From: an uncultured Porphyromonadaceae bacterium
Lineage (GTDB): Bacteria; Bacteroidota; Bacteroidia; Bacteroidales; Muribaculaceae
Length of the DNA: 62,527 nucleotides
NCBI GenBank assembly: GCA_905198125.1
Contig: CAJKBH010000019.1
Span: 1-62,527, forward strand
Direction of reading: 5' to 3'
Part shown: piece by piece, positions 33,885-43,682 of the stretch
Layout: each line of letters opens with the position of its first letter
Position numbering within the stretch: position 1 is the stretch's first letter
Notes under the pieces: generated by a model
What the model saw: the letters and a program-made list of their open reading frames with translations, nothing else
Told to the model about the DNA's origin: nothing
Databases searched by the model: none
Made by a program: the position numbers and the translations under genes

Positions 33885-34127
33885 TTATTTCTTGTCGGAA
33901 CCGAATTTATCCTTCATGAAATCGCCCACTTTGTCCTTGACATCCTCAAGCATGTCTTTGCCTTTCCGGACGTATTTCTGACCCTCGGGACCGTTGATCC
34001 ATTCCTTGCCTTTCTCCAGGGCTTCCTTGCCCTTGTCGATGGCACCCTGCACCTGAGGGCTGTTCATGAAGTCCTGTGCGGCTTCTTTTGCTTCCGCGGC
34101 ACTCTTTTTCAAAGCATCGGTGTTCAT
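33885..34127 (-). CDS. Small amphipathic LEA-like protein
   Basis: The product is 80 residues from the ATG at 34127 (MNTDALKKSAAEAKEAAQDF). A longer frame reaches 34250, but its first 41 residues look like translated intergenic sequence. The chain is almost all charged helix with imperfect repeats of the type DKGKEALEKGKEW and VRKGKDMLEDVKDKVGDFMKDK. These resemble late-embryogenesis-abundant or YtxH-like stress proteins. It has no signal peptide, so is probably cytoplasmic. A function in desiccation or osmotic stress would be a guess. It is convergent with the HU-LysM gene. Confidence 0.7.
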   Translation of the reverse strand: MNTDALKKSAAEAKEAAQDFMNSPQVQGAIDKGKEALEKGKEWINGPEGQKYVRKGKDMLEDVKDKVGDFMKDKFGSDKK

Positions 34128-34193
34128 ATCGATAATGTTTGATGCACTCGGGGACCTGAATCCTTGCGTGCGGTTAATATGCAATGTATTAAC

Positions 34194-34218
34194 AACCAAC
34201 ATGCCTGAGAGGTTGGTT
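34194..34218. promoter_or_regulatory. Inverted repeat upstream of recR
   Basis: AACCAAC (34194-34200) and GTTGGTT (34212-34218) are perfect inverted half-sites 11 bases apart. They lie 36 bases before the recR start, between divergent genes. It could be an operator or a small hairpin. Confidence 0.35.
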
Positions 34219-34253
34219 AATAATTCACAATAACGATATAACAAAAGCATAAA

Positions 34254-34877
34254 ATGCTGACGAGTTATAATTCACAATTGCTTGACACGGCGGTGTCCGA
34301 GTTGTCGAAATTGCCGGGCATCGGCGAGAAAACTGCGTTGCGGCTTGCGTTGCATCTGTTGCGGCGTGAGCCGGAGGCATCGGAAGCGTTAGGTAACGCA
34401 ATCATCGAGATGCGGCGGCACATCCGCTATTGCCCTGAATGTCACAACATCAGCGACAGCGGCGAATGCCAGATATGCAGCGACCGCCGGCGCGACCGCA
34501 GCACCGTGATGGTGGTGGAAAACGTGAAGGATGTGATAACTATCGAGGCTACACACGAGCACCGCGGCCTGTATCATGTATTGGGTGGCCTTATATCGCC
34601 GATCGAGGGCATTTCTCCCGGCGACATAGAGATAGCAAGCCTTGTGGAGCGTGTTGCAAAGGGAGAGATAAAGGAAGTGATACTGGCCTTGAGCCCGACA
34701 ATGGAGGGTGACACCACCAATTTCTACATCTACCGCAAGCTCGCGGACTATCCGGTGGAAGTAACCATGCTGGCGCGAGGCCTCAGCATAGGCAATGAGC
34801 TGGAATATACCGACGAACTGACGTTGGGGCGTTCCATATTGAACCGAATGCCGTTTAAAGACACGTTCCATGGCTGA
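34254..34877 (+). CDS. recR: Recombination mediator protein RecR
   Basis: RecR works with RecF/RecO to load RecA at gaps. The 207-residue protein has the helix-hairpin-helix LSKLPGIGEKTALRLALHLL, the zinc finger with Cys60, Cys63, Cys72 and Cys75 (RYCPECHNISDSGECQIC) and a Toprim domain (TVMVVENVKDVITIEATHEHRGLYHVL). Length is normal. It begins a tight series with a GNAT gene (eight-base overlap), ruvA and sprA, so recombination and an outer-membrane export gene may share a message. Confidence 0.96.
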   Translation: MLTSYNSQLLDTAVSELSKLPGIGEKTALRLALHLLRREPEASEALGNAIIEMRRHIRYCPECHNISDSGECQICSDRRRDRSTVMVVENVKDVITIEATHEHRGLYHVLGGLISPIEGISPGDIEIASLVERVAKGEIKEVILALSPTMEGDTTNFYIYRKLADYPVEVTMLARGLSIGNELEYTDELTLGRSILNRMPFKDTFHG

Positions 34878-35433
34878 TTCCGGATTGCTGAGAAACGGCG
34901 CGTTGCGTCTTCGTCCGGTCGAGCCGGATGATGCAATGGCCATGTGGGAGATGGAAAGCGATCCGACGCAGTGGATCCAGAACGGCATGATGGCTCCTTA
35001 TTCGCTGCGGAATCTCAAGGAATACGCATTGCAATACCGGGCCGATCCCTTTGCCGAAGGGCAGTTGCGTCTCATGCTGACAAGCGAGGAATCGACTGAA
35101 CCAATTGGCATAGTAGATTTGTACGATATCTCCGCTTCCAACCGCACGGCGTGGGTAGGAATATATATCCGTCCGGCGTACCGCAGGAATGGAATGGGGG
35201 AGAAGGCACTGCTGATGCTTGAGGATTATTGCCGAAGATTGCTCAACCTGCGTAGCCTGGCCGCAAAAACAGCTTCCGAGAATGTCGCCAGTCAGCGGCT
35301 TTTCGCTAAAGCCGGTTACGCAGAGTGCGGTCGCCTCCGCGACTGGCTCGTCTCAGCCGACAGTTCACAGGACATCCTGCTATTCCAAAAATCCCTGAAT
35401 TCTAATCCTGACTCCTCATCACATTCCTCTTAA
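34870..35433 (+). CDS. GNAT-family N-acetyltransferase (RimJ/RimL-like)
   Basis: The 187-residue protein shows the GNAT fold. An N-terminal strand (LRLRPVEPDDAMAMWEME) is followed by WVGIYIRPAYRRNGMGEKALLMLEDYC, with the acetyl-CoA-binding R-x-x-G-x-G/A-like loop, and by the late SENVASQRLFAKAGYAECG typical of RimJ/RimL enzymes. The substrate is unknown; such enzymes may act on spermidine, protein N-termini or amino acids. Its ATG overlaps the recR stop (ATGGCTGA), suggesting coupled translation. The C-terminal tail is Ser-rich. Confidence 0.88.
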   Translation: MADSGLLRNGALRLRPVEPDDAMAMWEMESDPTQWIQNGMMAPYSLRNLKEYALQYRADPFAEGQLRLMLTSEESTEPIGIVDLYDISASNRTAWVGIYIRPAYRRNGMGEKALLMLEDYCRRLLNLRSLAAKTASENVASQRLFAKAGYAECGRLRDWLVSADSSQDILLFQKSLNSNPDSSSHSS

Positions 35434-35462
35434 CTTTTTCAACTCTTTAAACTCAGAAAACC

Positions 35463-36044
35463 ATGCTTGAATATATAATCGGAAAACCGGCCGAAGTCTC
35501 GCCGGCATACGCCGTGATCGACAATAACGGCTTAGGCTACGGCATAAACATCACTTTGATAGACTATCCGCACATCGCCGCGGCCAAGGATAATGTGAAA
35601 CTGTATGTCTTTGAGTCGATTCGCGAGGACGCCCATGTGCTGTATGGATTTCTCAGTAAGGAGAGTCGCGAGCTGTTCATATTGCTGACCAGCGTGAGCG
35701 GCGTAGGACCAAATACGGCCCGGCTCATTCTGTCGGCCATGACCTCTCAGCAGCTTCAGGCGGCAATAGCGTCGGGAAGCGAGGCTCAGCTCAAGGCGGT
35801 GAAAGGGATAGGCGGAAAGACCGCGCAGCGCATTATAGTGGACCTGAAGGATAAAATAAAGGGGGTATCCGAGTCGTTAATTATGAGTACGCCTGCGGGA
35901 GAAACATACCAGGATGCGCTGGACGCCCTTGTGGCATTGGGATACACTCAGCAGCAGAGTCAGAAGGTGCTGAAGAAGGTATTCGGAGACAATCCGGGAG
36001 CATCCACCGAAGAAGCTATAAGGCAGGCGTTTAAGATGCTTTGA
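35463..36044 (+). CDS. ruvA: Holliday junction branch-migration protein RuvA
   Basis: RuvA binds Holliday junctions and loads the RuvB motor. The 193-residue protein starts MLEYIIGKPAEVSPAYAVIDNNGLGYGI (domain I) and has the helix-hairpin-helix repeats LLTSVSGVGPNTARLIL and LKAVKGIGGKTAQRIIVDLK. It ends in the flexible domain III (ALVALGYTQQQSQKVL). RuvB is not in the window. Its stop overlaps the start of sprA (TTGA). The ruvA-sprA order is seen in other Bacteroidetes. Confidence 0.96.
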   Translation: MLEYIIGKPAEVSPAYAVIDNNGLGYGINITLIDYPHIAAAKDNVKLYVFESIREDAHVLYGFLSKESRELFILLTSVSGVGPNTARLILSAMTSQQLQAAIASGSEAQLKAVKGIGGKTAQRIIVDLKDKIKGVSESLIMSTPAGETYQDALDALVALGYTQQQSQKVLKKVFGDNPGASTEEAIRQAFKML

Positions 36045-39000
36045 AGTTTGTAAGCGGTAATAGATTGCGTAAAATAGTAATGTTTATGGCGGTACTGATA
36101 GCGGTACTGCCCTTTGGCATTATAGCGCTGCCGCAGTATTACAAATCAGAGCTTAAGGAGCCGCCGTCCACACCTCCTGTGGAGACTGTGCTTCCTCCCG
36201 TCGGTCCCGGCGATTCGCCGGCCGACACCCTGCAGCTTCCGGGCCGCGTGCATCCCACCGTGCCTCGTGGATACGACGACTACAACAATCCCGAATACCC
36301 AGCCGACCTCCGCGACCCATCCAATATCAAGACCGAAGTAGAATACGATCCGGAATTAGGCCTGTATGTGTTCAAGACAAGAGTGGGCGATCATGAGCTG
36401 ACCACGCCATACATGATGACGCCCGACCAGTACGAGAACATGATGATGCGGCGCGACATGTATTCCTACTTCAACTCGCGCAACACCGAAACATTCGAGA
36501 AGAAGGACAAGGAACCCTTCAACATCTTCGACATGAACTTCAGCCTCGGCCCGCTGGAGAAGGTGTTCGGACCCGGCGGCGTGCGTCTGCAGACTCAGGG
36601 ATCCATCCAGCTTTCATTGGGCGTCAAGAGCAACAAGACCGACAATCCAGCTCTTACCAAGCGAAACCGCCGCAAGACATACTTCGACTTCGACTCCAAG
36701 ATACAGGCCACCATCAATGCCTCGGTGGGCGACAAGCTGAAGTTCAACATGACCTACAACACCGACGCTACGTTCGATTTCGATTCCAAGAACCTGAAAC
36801 TGGCATACGAGGGTAAGGAGGACGAGATAGTCAAGAACTTCGAGGTCGGAAACATCAGCATGACCACGGGGTCGAGCCTGATCCGAGGCGGTACGTCGCT
36901 GTTCGGTGTGAAGGGAAAGTTCCAGTTCGGCAAGCTGACCCTGACCGGACTTGTGTCGCAGCAGAACTCCGAGTCCAAGACCGTCAGCACGCAGGGCGGC
37001 GTACAGAGCACCAAGTTCGAGGTGAAGTGCGACAACTACGACGCCAACCGTCACTTCTTCCTGGCTCAGTATTTCTACGACAACTACGACCGTTTCGCAG
37101 CCCGTCTGCCGCATGTGGCTTCGGGCGTCAAGATCACGCGCATCGAGGTGTGGATCACCAACAAGAACTCCAACTACCAGCAGAGCCGTAACTTCGTCGG
37201 CTTCATGGACCTGGGCGAGAACCACCGCTTGGCGAGCGACTACTGGACGCCCGACCTGTCGTTCGACAATCCCAGCAACCAGTCAAACAACCTGCTGCAG
37301 ATCATCAAGAGCGAATATCCCGGCGCGCGCAACATAAACCAGGTGACGCAGGCCCTCGCGCCGCTGGAGGCATACGGCATCACGGGCGGACGCGACTTCG
37401 AGAAGGTGGAGTCCGCACGTCTGCTCAATTCCAGCGAATACACCCTTAACGACGACTTAGGCTATATCTCGCTGAAGTCGCCGCTCAACACCGACGAAGT
37501 GCTGGCCGTGGCATACGAATACACATACAACGGCCGCGTGTATCAGGTGGGCGAGTTCTCGAGCGACGTCACCACCACCACCGAGTCGCTTTACCTGAAG
37601 ATGCTGCGCAGCACCACCGTATCGCCCAAGCTCCCGATGTGGAAGCTGATGATGAAGAACATCTATTCGCTTGGAGCCTACCAGATGCAGAGTCAGAACT
37701 TCAAGATGCAGGTGAAGTATCTGAGCGACACCACGGGAACCATGATCAACTTCCTGCCGGTGCCTCCCATCAGCAACCAGCCGCTGCTTCAGGTCATGAA
37801 CCTGGACCGCATCGACTCCAACCAGGAATCTAATCCGGACGGATTCTTCGACTATATCGAAGGGTATACCGTACAGTCATCAAACGGAAAGATCATATTC
37901 CCCGTGGCCGAGCCTTTCGGACGCCATCTCGCCTCCAAGATAGGCAACGAAGCCATAGCCAAGGACTACTGCTATTACGAACTGTACGACTCCACTCTGA
38001 TTGTGGCCCGTCAGTTTGCCGACAAGAACAAATTCTCGTTGGTGGGCGAATACCAGTCATCGGGAGGCGCCACAATACGCCTCAACGCCATGAACGTGCC
38101 ACGAGGTTCCGTAGTGGTTATGGCCGGTGGCGTCGTGCTCACCGAGAATTCCGACTATACCGTGGACTATTCCATGGGTATCGTAACCATCACCAACCAA
38201 AGCATCATCGACTCCGGCACCAACGTCAGCGTCACGCTCGAGAACCAGTCGCTGTTCTCCATGCAGCGCAAGACTCTGGTGGGACTTGACGCGCAGTACC
38301 GTTTCAACAAGGACCTGACCATCGGCGCCACGCTGATGCACTTTTCTGAAAAAGCACTCACCAAGAAGGTGAACATGGGGGAGGAGATCATCAACAACAC
38401 CATGTGGGGCCTGAACCTGTCGTACAATAAGCAGTTCATGTGGCTTACCAACCTCTTGAACAAGATTCCGACCATCAAGTCGACGGCACCGTCGCAGTTC
38501 AGCGTCAACGCCGAGTTCGCCCAGCTGATTCCGCACAAGCAGAAAAGCGGATCAAGCAAAGGTTCAAGCTATATCGACGACTTCGAGGCCTCGCAGACAT
38601 CCATCGACCTTCGCAGTCCCTATTCATGGTTCATGGCCTCCACTCCATACGACCCGGGAGCCGACGCCCTGTTCCCCGAGGCAGGCCTGTCCAACAATGT
38701 GGATTACGGCAAGAACCGCGCCCTGCTGTCGTGGTATTACATCGACCGCACATGGACGCAGCGCAACTCAAGCACTATTCCCGGTTATCTGAAGAACGAT
38801 CCCGAACAGATGGCCAACCCATACGTGCGCGAGATCACCATGACCGAACTGTTCCCCAACCGCGAGCTTCAATATGGCGAGGCAAACTGGATACAGACAC
38901 TCAACCTGTCGTTCTATCCCCGCGAGCGCGGCCCCTATAACCTTGACGCCGAGAATATCGACGACCAGGGCAACCTTCTCAACCCCGAGAAGCGCTGGGG

Positions 39001-42000
39001 CGGCATAATGCGCAAGATGGACAACTCCAACTTCGATTCCAACAACGTGGAGTACATCCAGTTCTGGCTGATGGATCCGTTCCTTGACCCCGACAATCCC
39101 AACACCGACGGCGGCGACCTGTATTTCAACCTGGGCGAGATCAGCGAGGACATACTGAAGGATGGACTCAAGAGCTACGAGAACGGACTTCCCGTTGACG
39201 GCGATAACCAGTGGATGACGGAAACCAACTGGGGTCGCGTGTCGCGTCAGAACTCGCTGACATACGCGTTCGAGAACGCTCCCGACGCGCGTCTGCTGCA
39301 GGACGTGGGTCTTGACGGACTTCCCAACGAAGATGAGTTTACGTTCGGATCGTACAAGGACTATCTCGACAAGCTGCGCGCGCGTCTCAGCCCCTCCCGC
39401 ATAGCCGAGATGCAGGACGACCCCTTCTCCGCATTCAACGACCCCGCGGGCGACAACTATCACTTCTATCGTTCCAACTGGTATGACGAACACCGCAGCC
39501 GTCTGCTGGACCGTTACAAGCATTACAACGGCGTGGAGGGTAACTCACTCAGCCCCGAGCAGTCAGACAATCCGCAGTATCAGTCGGCCCGCGCCGTCCC
39601 CGACGTTGAGGACATAAACCAGGACAACACACTGAACGAATACGAGCGTTACTTCCAGTACAAGGTGTCGCTGCGTCCGCAGAACCTTGAGGTGGGCCGC
39701 AACTTCATCACCGACAAGATAGAGCAGGAAGTGCCCACCGTGGCCGGTAAGAAGCGCTCCGTATGGTACCAGTTCAAGATTCCCTTGACCCAGCCCGACA
39801 AGGTGGTAGGCGGCATCAACGATTTCTCCACCATCCGGTTCATCCGTATGTTCATGACCGGTTTCCGCGAGGTGACGCACCTGCGTTTCGCCACTCTGGA
39901 GCTGGTGCGTGGCGAATGGCGCGACTATAAGTTCAACCTCAACTCGCGCAACGATTCTCCGGCCGAGGGCGAGCTGTCGCAGACCGTGGTGAACATCGAG
40001 GAGAACTCAAGCCGCGAGCCGGTGAACTACATACTGCCTCCCGGCGTGGACCGCGCCCAGGATGCCGGTTCCACCCAGGCCACGCTGCTGAACGAGCAGT
40101 CGCTGCAGCTTAAGGTGCAGGGCCTGCAGCCCGGCGACGCGCGCGGCGTGTACAAGAACACACAGATGGACCTGCGAATCTACAAGCGCCTGCAGATGTG
40201 GACGCACGCCGAGGCGCTTGTTGGCGACCATACCGACCTTAAGAACGGCGACCTCTCCGTGTTCCTCCGCATCGGTTCCGACGTCAAGAACAACTATTAC
40301 GAATACGAGGTACCCCTGGAGCTGACACCGTTCGGACAGTACAGCCTCTACAGCTCGCGTGACCGTGCCATCGTATGGCCGCAGTCCAACTATCTTGATA
40401 TCTCCCTCGACAATTTCCCCGCCGTCAAGGTGCACCGCAACCGCGACAAGAGCGCCGGCACGGCAGGGGTGGGATATAACGTACTGTACAGCGAACAGGA
40501 TCCGGAGAACGCCCATAACACAATCTCCGTGCTCGGTAACCCGAGCCTGAGCGACGTGCGCGTCATGCTGATAGGTATCCGCAACCGTTCCAACTCGGTC
40601 AAGGACGGTATAATATGGGTCAACGAAATGCGTGTCACCGACTTTAACGAGAACGGTGGCTGGGCTGTCAACGCCAACGCCGCGCTGTCCATATCCGACA
40701 TTGCCAACGTCAACTTCACATGGCACCGCGAGACCGACGGTTTCGGTGCCGTGGATCAGGGACTTTCGTCGCGCCGCCTCGACACCTACAACCAATACAA
40801 CGTGTCGGTGCAGGCCGATGCCGGCAAGGTACTGCCCGAAAAGGCCAAGCTGTCGGCACCCATCTATTACAGCAAGTCGGAGGAAACCACCACCCCGCGC
40901 TATAACCCGCTGGATCAGGATATTCTGCTGAAGGATGCCCTGGCCGCTGCCGCGACCAAGCACGAGAAGGATTCCATAAAGTCATACGCCGTGACGCGCA
41001 AGAGCGTGGAGAGTTTCTCCATCTCCAACTTCCGTTTCAACGTGCAGAGCAAGAAGCCGATGCCCTGGGATCCCGCCAACTTCCAGCTTAACTTCTCGTT
41101 CAACAAGCAGCGTAACGTAGACCCGACCACGGAATACGAGAACACCCGCGACTATCGCGGCTCGTTCCAGTACAGCTACACGCCGTATTTCAAGCCCCTT
41201 AAGCCGTTCTCGTGGATCAAGAGTAAGAAGAAAGCCGCAAAGTTTCTGAAGGACTGGGAGATCAACTGGCTGTTCCAGAGCCTTACGTTCTATACGTCGA
41301 TGCACCGCTACTACTACGAGCAGCAGACGCGCAGCGAGGTGGACGTCGACTTCCAGCTGCCCGTGCAGGTCAGCAAGAACTTCACCTGGGACCGTCAGCT
41401 ATCCATCAACTGGAACCTGATCAAGTCGCTGCAGCTCAGCTTCGCCTCCAACACCACGGCACGTATCGAGGAGACTATCGGCGCGGTGAACAAGAAACTG
41501 TTCCCCGACAAGTACAAGCAGTGGAAGGACACCGTGCTGTCGTCGCTCAAGGGACTCGGCACGCCCTGGAACTATAACCAGACGTTCACGGCCACATACC
41601 GTGCGCCGTTCAACAAGATACCGTTCCTCGACTATCTGTCGGGCAACGTGTCGTACAATTCCACCTACCGCTGGGACAAAGGCGCCACGGTCGATGACGT
41701 ATACCTTGGCAACTCCATCCAGAACCAGAGCAACTGGAACGCAGATGCCAAGTTCAACTTCGAAACACTATACAACAAGTCGAAGTACCTGCAGCGTATC
41801 AATAAGCGTTTCTCCGCCTCAAGCTCCGCGCGCAACCGCAACAACGACCGCAACAACGGTAAGAACGACAAGGGCAAAGGAGCGTTGAAAAACAGCAAGG
41901 ACAAGGACGACAAGGACAGCAAGGTCAAGAAAGTGGAGCGTGCCATACAGCTTGCAGACACCGCCATTACGGTGAAGCACAATCTCAACACCAAGAAGCT

Positions 42001-43579
42001 GAGGCTCACGGCCGAGGTCGACGGCAAACGCCGCAAGCTCAACTATAAGGTGAAGGACGCGAACACCATCCAGATCACCGATACCGGTCACCAGCAGGTA
42101 AAGCTGCTGATCTCGCAGCTGCCCAACGCCGACAAGCCGAGCATCGGCCAGGAGATAGCTGACCATTCACTGCGTTTCCTGATGATGGTGCGTTCGGCAT
42201 CTTTCCGCTGGCGCAGCGGCCATTCGCTGAATCTGCCGCTGTTCGCGCCGAACGTCGGCGATATATTCGGCCAGAACAACAGCCACGGTCCCATGACACC
42301 CGGTCTGGACTTTGCTTTCGGTTTCTATGACAAGGGTTATGTGGACAAGGCTCTGGAACGCGGTTGGCTCATCACTGACAGCGAGCAGATCTCGCCCGCG
42401 TTGTGGAACAAGAGCAACGAGTTCAACTTCGAACTTAACCTTGAACCGATACGCGGCCTGAAGATATTGCTGACGTCCAACCTGACAGAAAGCCGCACGG
42501 AGCAGATGCAGTTCATGTATGCCGGCAATCCCACCACATTCTCCGGCCAATATGTGCGTACGCACTGCGCCATCGCCACGGCAATGCGCACCAGCAAGGC
42601 TTCCAACGGCTATGCGTCCAAGGAATTCAGCAACTTCCTGGCGTATATCCCGCAGGTGGCCGCAAGGGTAGAGGCCCAGTATGCCGGTACCAATTATCCG
42701 ACTACCGGCTTCCTGGAGGGCACCCCATACGCCGGTGCCGAATACGACGGCAAGAACGGCGGTGTCAGCGCCACAAGCCCCGATGTGCTTATCCCGGCAT
42801 TTTTAGCCGCATACACCGGCACCAAGCCCGGCAAACAGACCCTTAACCTGTTCCCCGGCCTGTCGTCGATGCTGCCCAACTGGCGCATCACTTACGACGG
42901 CCTGATCAACATCGGCAACCTGCGCCGCTGGTTCAAGTCGATTACACTGAACCACGCATATCAGTGCACCTATTCCATCGGGTCGTATTCCAGCTACATG
43001 AACTGGGTGGGCAACGGCATGGGCGACAACGGTTTCGTGATGAACGAACAGACGCAGACGCCGCAGCCTTCGTCGCCGTTCAACATCCCGTCCGTGGCCA
43101 TTACCGAAAAGTTCGCGCCGCTGATCGGTCTGAAGGTGACGATGAAAAACGAACTGACGCTCAACGCCGAATACCGTGACGCCCGTACGCTGAATCTCAA
43201 CACTTCGGCGGGTCAGATTGTGGAGACGTCCAGCAAGCAGCTTCAGGTGGGAGCAGGATATAAGATAGCCAACTTCAACAAGATACTGAAGATAGGCAGC
43301 AAGCAGGGTATGGTGAGCAACGACCTTACGCTGAATCTGGATTTCTCGTGGAGCCATAACCAGTCTCTGATACGACGCATAGAGACGGCATACACGCAGG
43401 CCACTCAGGGCACCGAGACATTCTCCGTCAACTTCATGGCCAGCTATCAGCTGTCGAAGCGCATCACGCTCTCCATGTTCTTCGACCATCAGACCAACAC
43501 GCCGTTAGTATCCAACAACGCATATCCCACCAGCAATTCCAACTACGGCATAGCGGTGAATGTATCGCTGGCAAGGTAG
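36041..43579 (+). CDS. sprA: SprA/Sov, outer-membrane translocon of the type IX secretion system
   Basis: SprA forms the giant beta-barrel through which type IX cargo crosses the outer membrane. The 2512-residue length fits (P. gingivalis Sov and F. johnsoniae SprA are about 2400-2500). I read the start as TTG at 36041, overlapping the ruvA stop as TTGA. The first ATG (36080) would drop the basic n-region (NRLRK) ahead of the hydrophobic signal segment. Conserved-looking stretches include SFIDDFEASQTSIDLRSP-like sequence near residue 845, VDINQDNTLNEYERYFQYKV-like sequence near 1190 and repeated aromatic beta strands to the end. An Asn/Lys/Asp-rich segment lies near 1925-1965. No other type IX genes are in the window. 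Confidence 0.93.
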   Translation: MKFVSGNRLRKIVMFMAVLIAVLPFGIIALPQYYKSELKEPPSTPPVETVLPPVGPGDSPADTLQLPGRVHPTVPRGYDDYNNPEYPADLRDPSNIKTEVEYDPELGLYVFKTRVGDHELTTPYMMTPDQYENMMMRRDMYSYFNSRNTETFEKKDKEPFNIFDMNFSLGPLEKVFGPGGVRLQTQGSIQLSLGVKSNKTDNPALTKRNRRKTYFDFDSKIQATINASVGDKLKFNMTYNTDATFDFDSKNLKLAYEGKEDEIVKNFEVGNISMTTGSSLIRGGTSLFGVKGKFQFGKLTLTGLVSQQNSESKTVSTQGGVQSTKFEVKCDNYDANRHFFLAQYFYDNYDRFAARLPHVASGVKITRIEVWITNKNSNYQQSRNFVGFMDLGENHRLASDYWTPDLSFDNPSNQSNNLLQIIKSEYPGARNINQVTQALAPLEAYGITGGRDFEKVESARLLNSSEYTLNDDLGYISLKSPLNTDEVLAVAYEYTYNGRVYQVGEFSSDVTTTTESLYLKMLRSTTVSPKLPMWKLMMKNIYSLGAYQMQSQNFKMQVKYLSDTTGTMINFLPVPPISNQPLLQVMNLDRIDSNQESNPDGFFDYIEGYTVQSSNGKIIFPVAEPFGRHLASKIGNEAIAKDYCYYELYDSTLIVARQFADKNKFSLVGEYQSSGGATIRLNAMNVPRGSVVVMAGGVVLTENSDYTVDYSMGIVTITNQSIIDSGTNVSVTLENQSLFSMQRKTLVGLDAQYRFNKDLTIGATLMHFSEKALTKKVNMGEEIINNTMWGLNLSYNKQFMWLTNLLNKIPTIKSTAPSQFSVNAEFAQLIPHKQKSGSSKGSSYIDDFEASQTSIDLRSPYSWFMASTPYDPGADALFPEAGLSNNVDYGKNRALLSWYYIDRTWTQRNSSTIPGYLKNDPEQMANPYVREITMTELFPNRELQYGEANWIQTLNLSFYPRERGPYNLDAENIDDQGNLLNPEKRWGGIMRKMDNSNFDSNNVEYIQFWLMDPFLDPDNPNTDGGDLYFNLGEISEDILKDGLKSYENGLPVDGDNQWMTETNWGRVSRQNSLTYAFENAPDARLLQDVGLDGLPNEDEFTFGSYKDYLDKLRARLSPSRIAEMQDDPFSAFNDPAGDNYHFYRSNWYDEHRSRLLDRYKHYNGVEGNSLSPEQSDNPQYQSARAVPDVEDINQDNTLNEYERYFQYKVSLRPQNLEVGRNFITDKIEQEVPTVAGKKRSVWYQFKIPLTQPDKVVGGINDFSTIRFIRMFMTGFREVTHLRFATLELVRGEWRDYKFNLNSRNDSPAEGELSQTVVNIEENSSREPVNYILPPGVDRAQDAGSTQATLLNEQSLQLKVQGLQPGDARGVYKNTQMDLRIYKRLQMWTHAEALVGDHTDLKNGDLSVFLRIGSDVKNNYYEYEVPLELTPFGQYSLYSSRDRAIVWPQSNYLDISLDNFPAVKVHRNRDKSAGTAGVGYNVLYSEQDPENAHNTISVLGNPSLSDVRVMLIGIRNRSNSVKDGIIWVNEMRVTDFNENGGWAVNANAALSISDIANVNFTWHRETDGFGAVDQGLSSRRLDTYNQYNVSVQADAGKVLPEKAKLSAPIYYSKSEETTTPRYNPLDQDILLKDALAAAATKHEKDSIKSYAVTRKSVESFSISNFRFNVQSKKPMPWDPANFQLNFSFNKQRNVDPTTEYENTRDYRGSFQYSYTPYFKPLKPFSWIKSKKKAAKFLKDWEINWLFQSLTFYTSMHRYYYEQQTRSEVDVDFQLPVQVSKNFTWDRQLSINWNLIKSLQLSFASNTTARIEETIGAVNKKLFPDKYKQWKDTVLSSLKGLGTPWNYNQTFTATYRAPFNKIPFLDYLSGNVSYNSTYRWDKGATVDDVYLGNSIQNQSNWNADAKFNFETLYNKSKYLQRINKRFSASSSARNRNNDRNNGKNDKGKGALKNSKDKDDKDSKVKKVERAIQLADTAITVKHNLNTKKLRLTAEVDGKRRKLNYKVKDANTIQITDTGHQQVKLLISQLPNADKPSIGQEIADHSLRFLMMVRSASFRWRSGHSLNLPLFAPNVGDIFGQNNSHGPMTPGLDFAFGFYDKGYVDKALERGWLITDSEQISPALWNKSNEFNFELNLEPIRGLKILLTSNLTESRTEQMQFMYAGNPTTFSGQYVRTHCAIATAMRTSKASNGYASKEFSNFLAYIPQVAARVEAQYAGTNYPTTGFLEGTPYAGAEYDGKNGGVSATSPDVLIPAFLAAYTGTKPGKQTLNLFPGLSSMLPNWRITYDGLINIGNLRRWFKSITLNHAYQCTYSIGSYSSYMNWVGNGMGDNGFVMNEQTQTPQPSSPFNIPSVAITEKFAPLIGLKVTMKNELTLNAEYRDARTLNLNTSAGQIVETSSKQLQVGAGYKIANFNKILKIGSKQGMVSNDLTLNLDFSWSHNQSLIRRIETAYTQATQGTETFSVNFMASYQLSKRITLSMFFDHQTNTPLVSNNAYPTSNSNYGIAVNVSLAR

Positions 43580-43585
43580 TGTAGT

Positions 43586-43603
43586 GGGAGAATTGGGAGA
43601 ATT
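43586..43603 (+). repeat. Two 9-bp units GGGAGAATT
   Basis: Two perfect 9-base units directly follow the sprA stop, preceded by GTAGTGTAGT. They belong to the same GGG-led 9-base family as the arrays at 9193 and 51401. Confidence 0.8.
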
Positions 43604-43682
43604 CTGTAAAAATTTTCAGAGTAGTGTCACAAATCGGGAAGTCGTTGCGTCTTATAATTGTAATTAATACTGATTCCACAAG

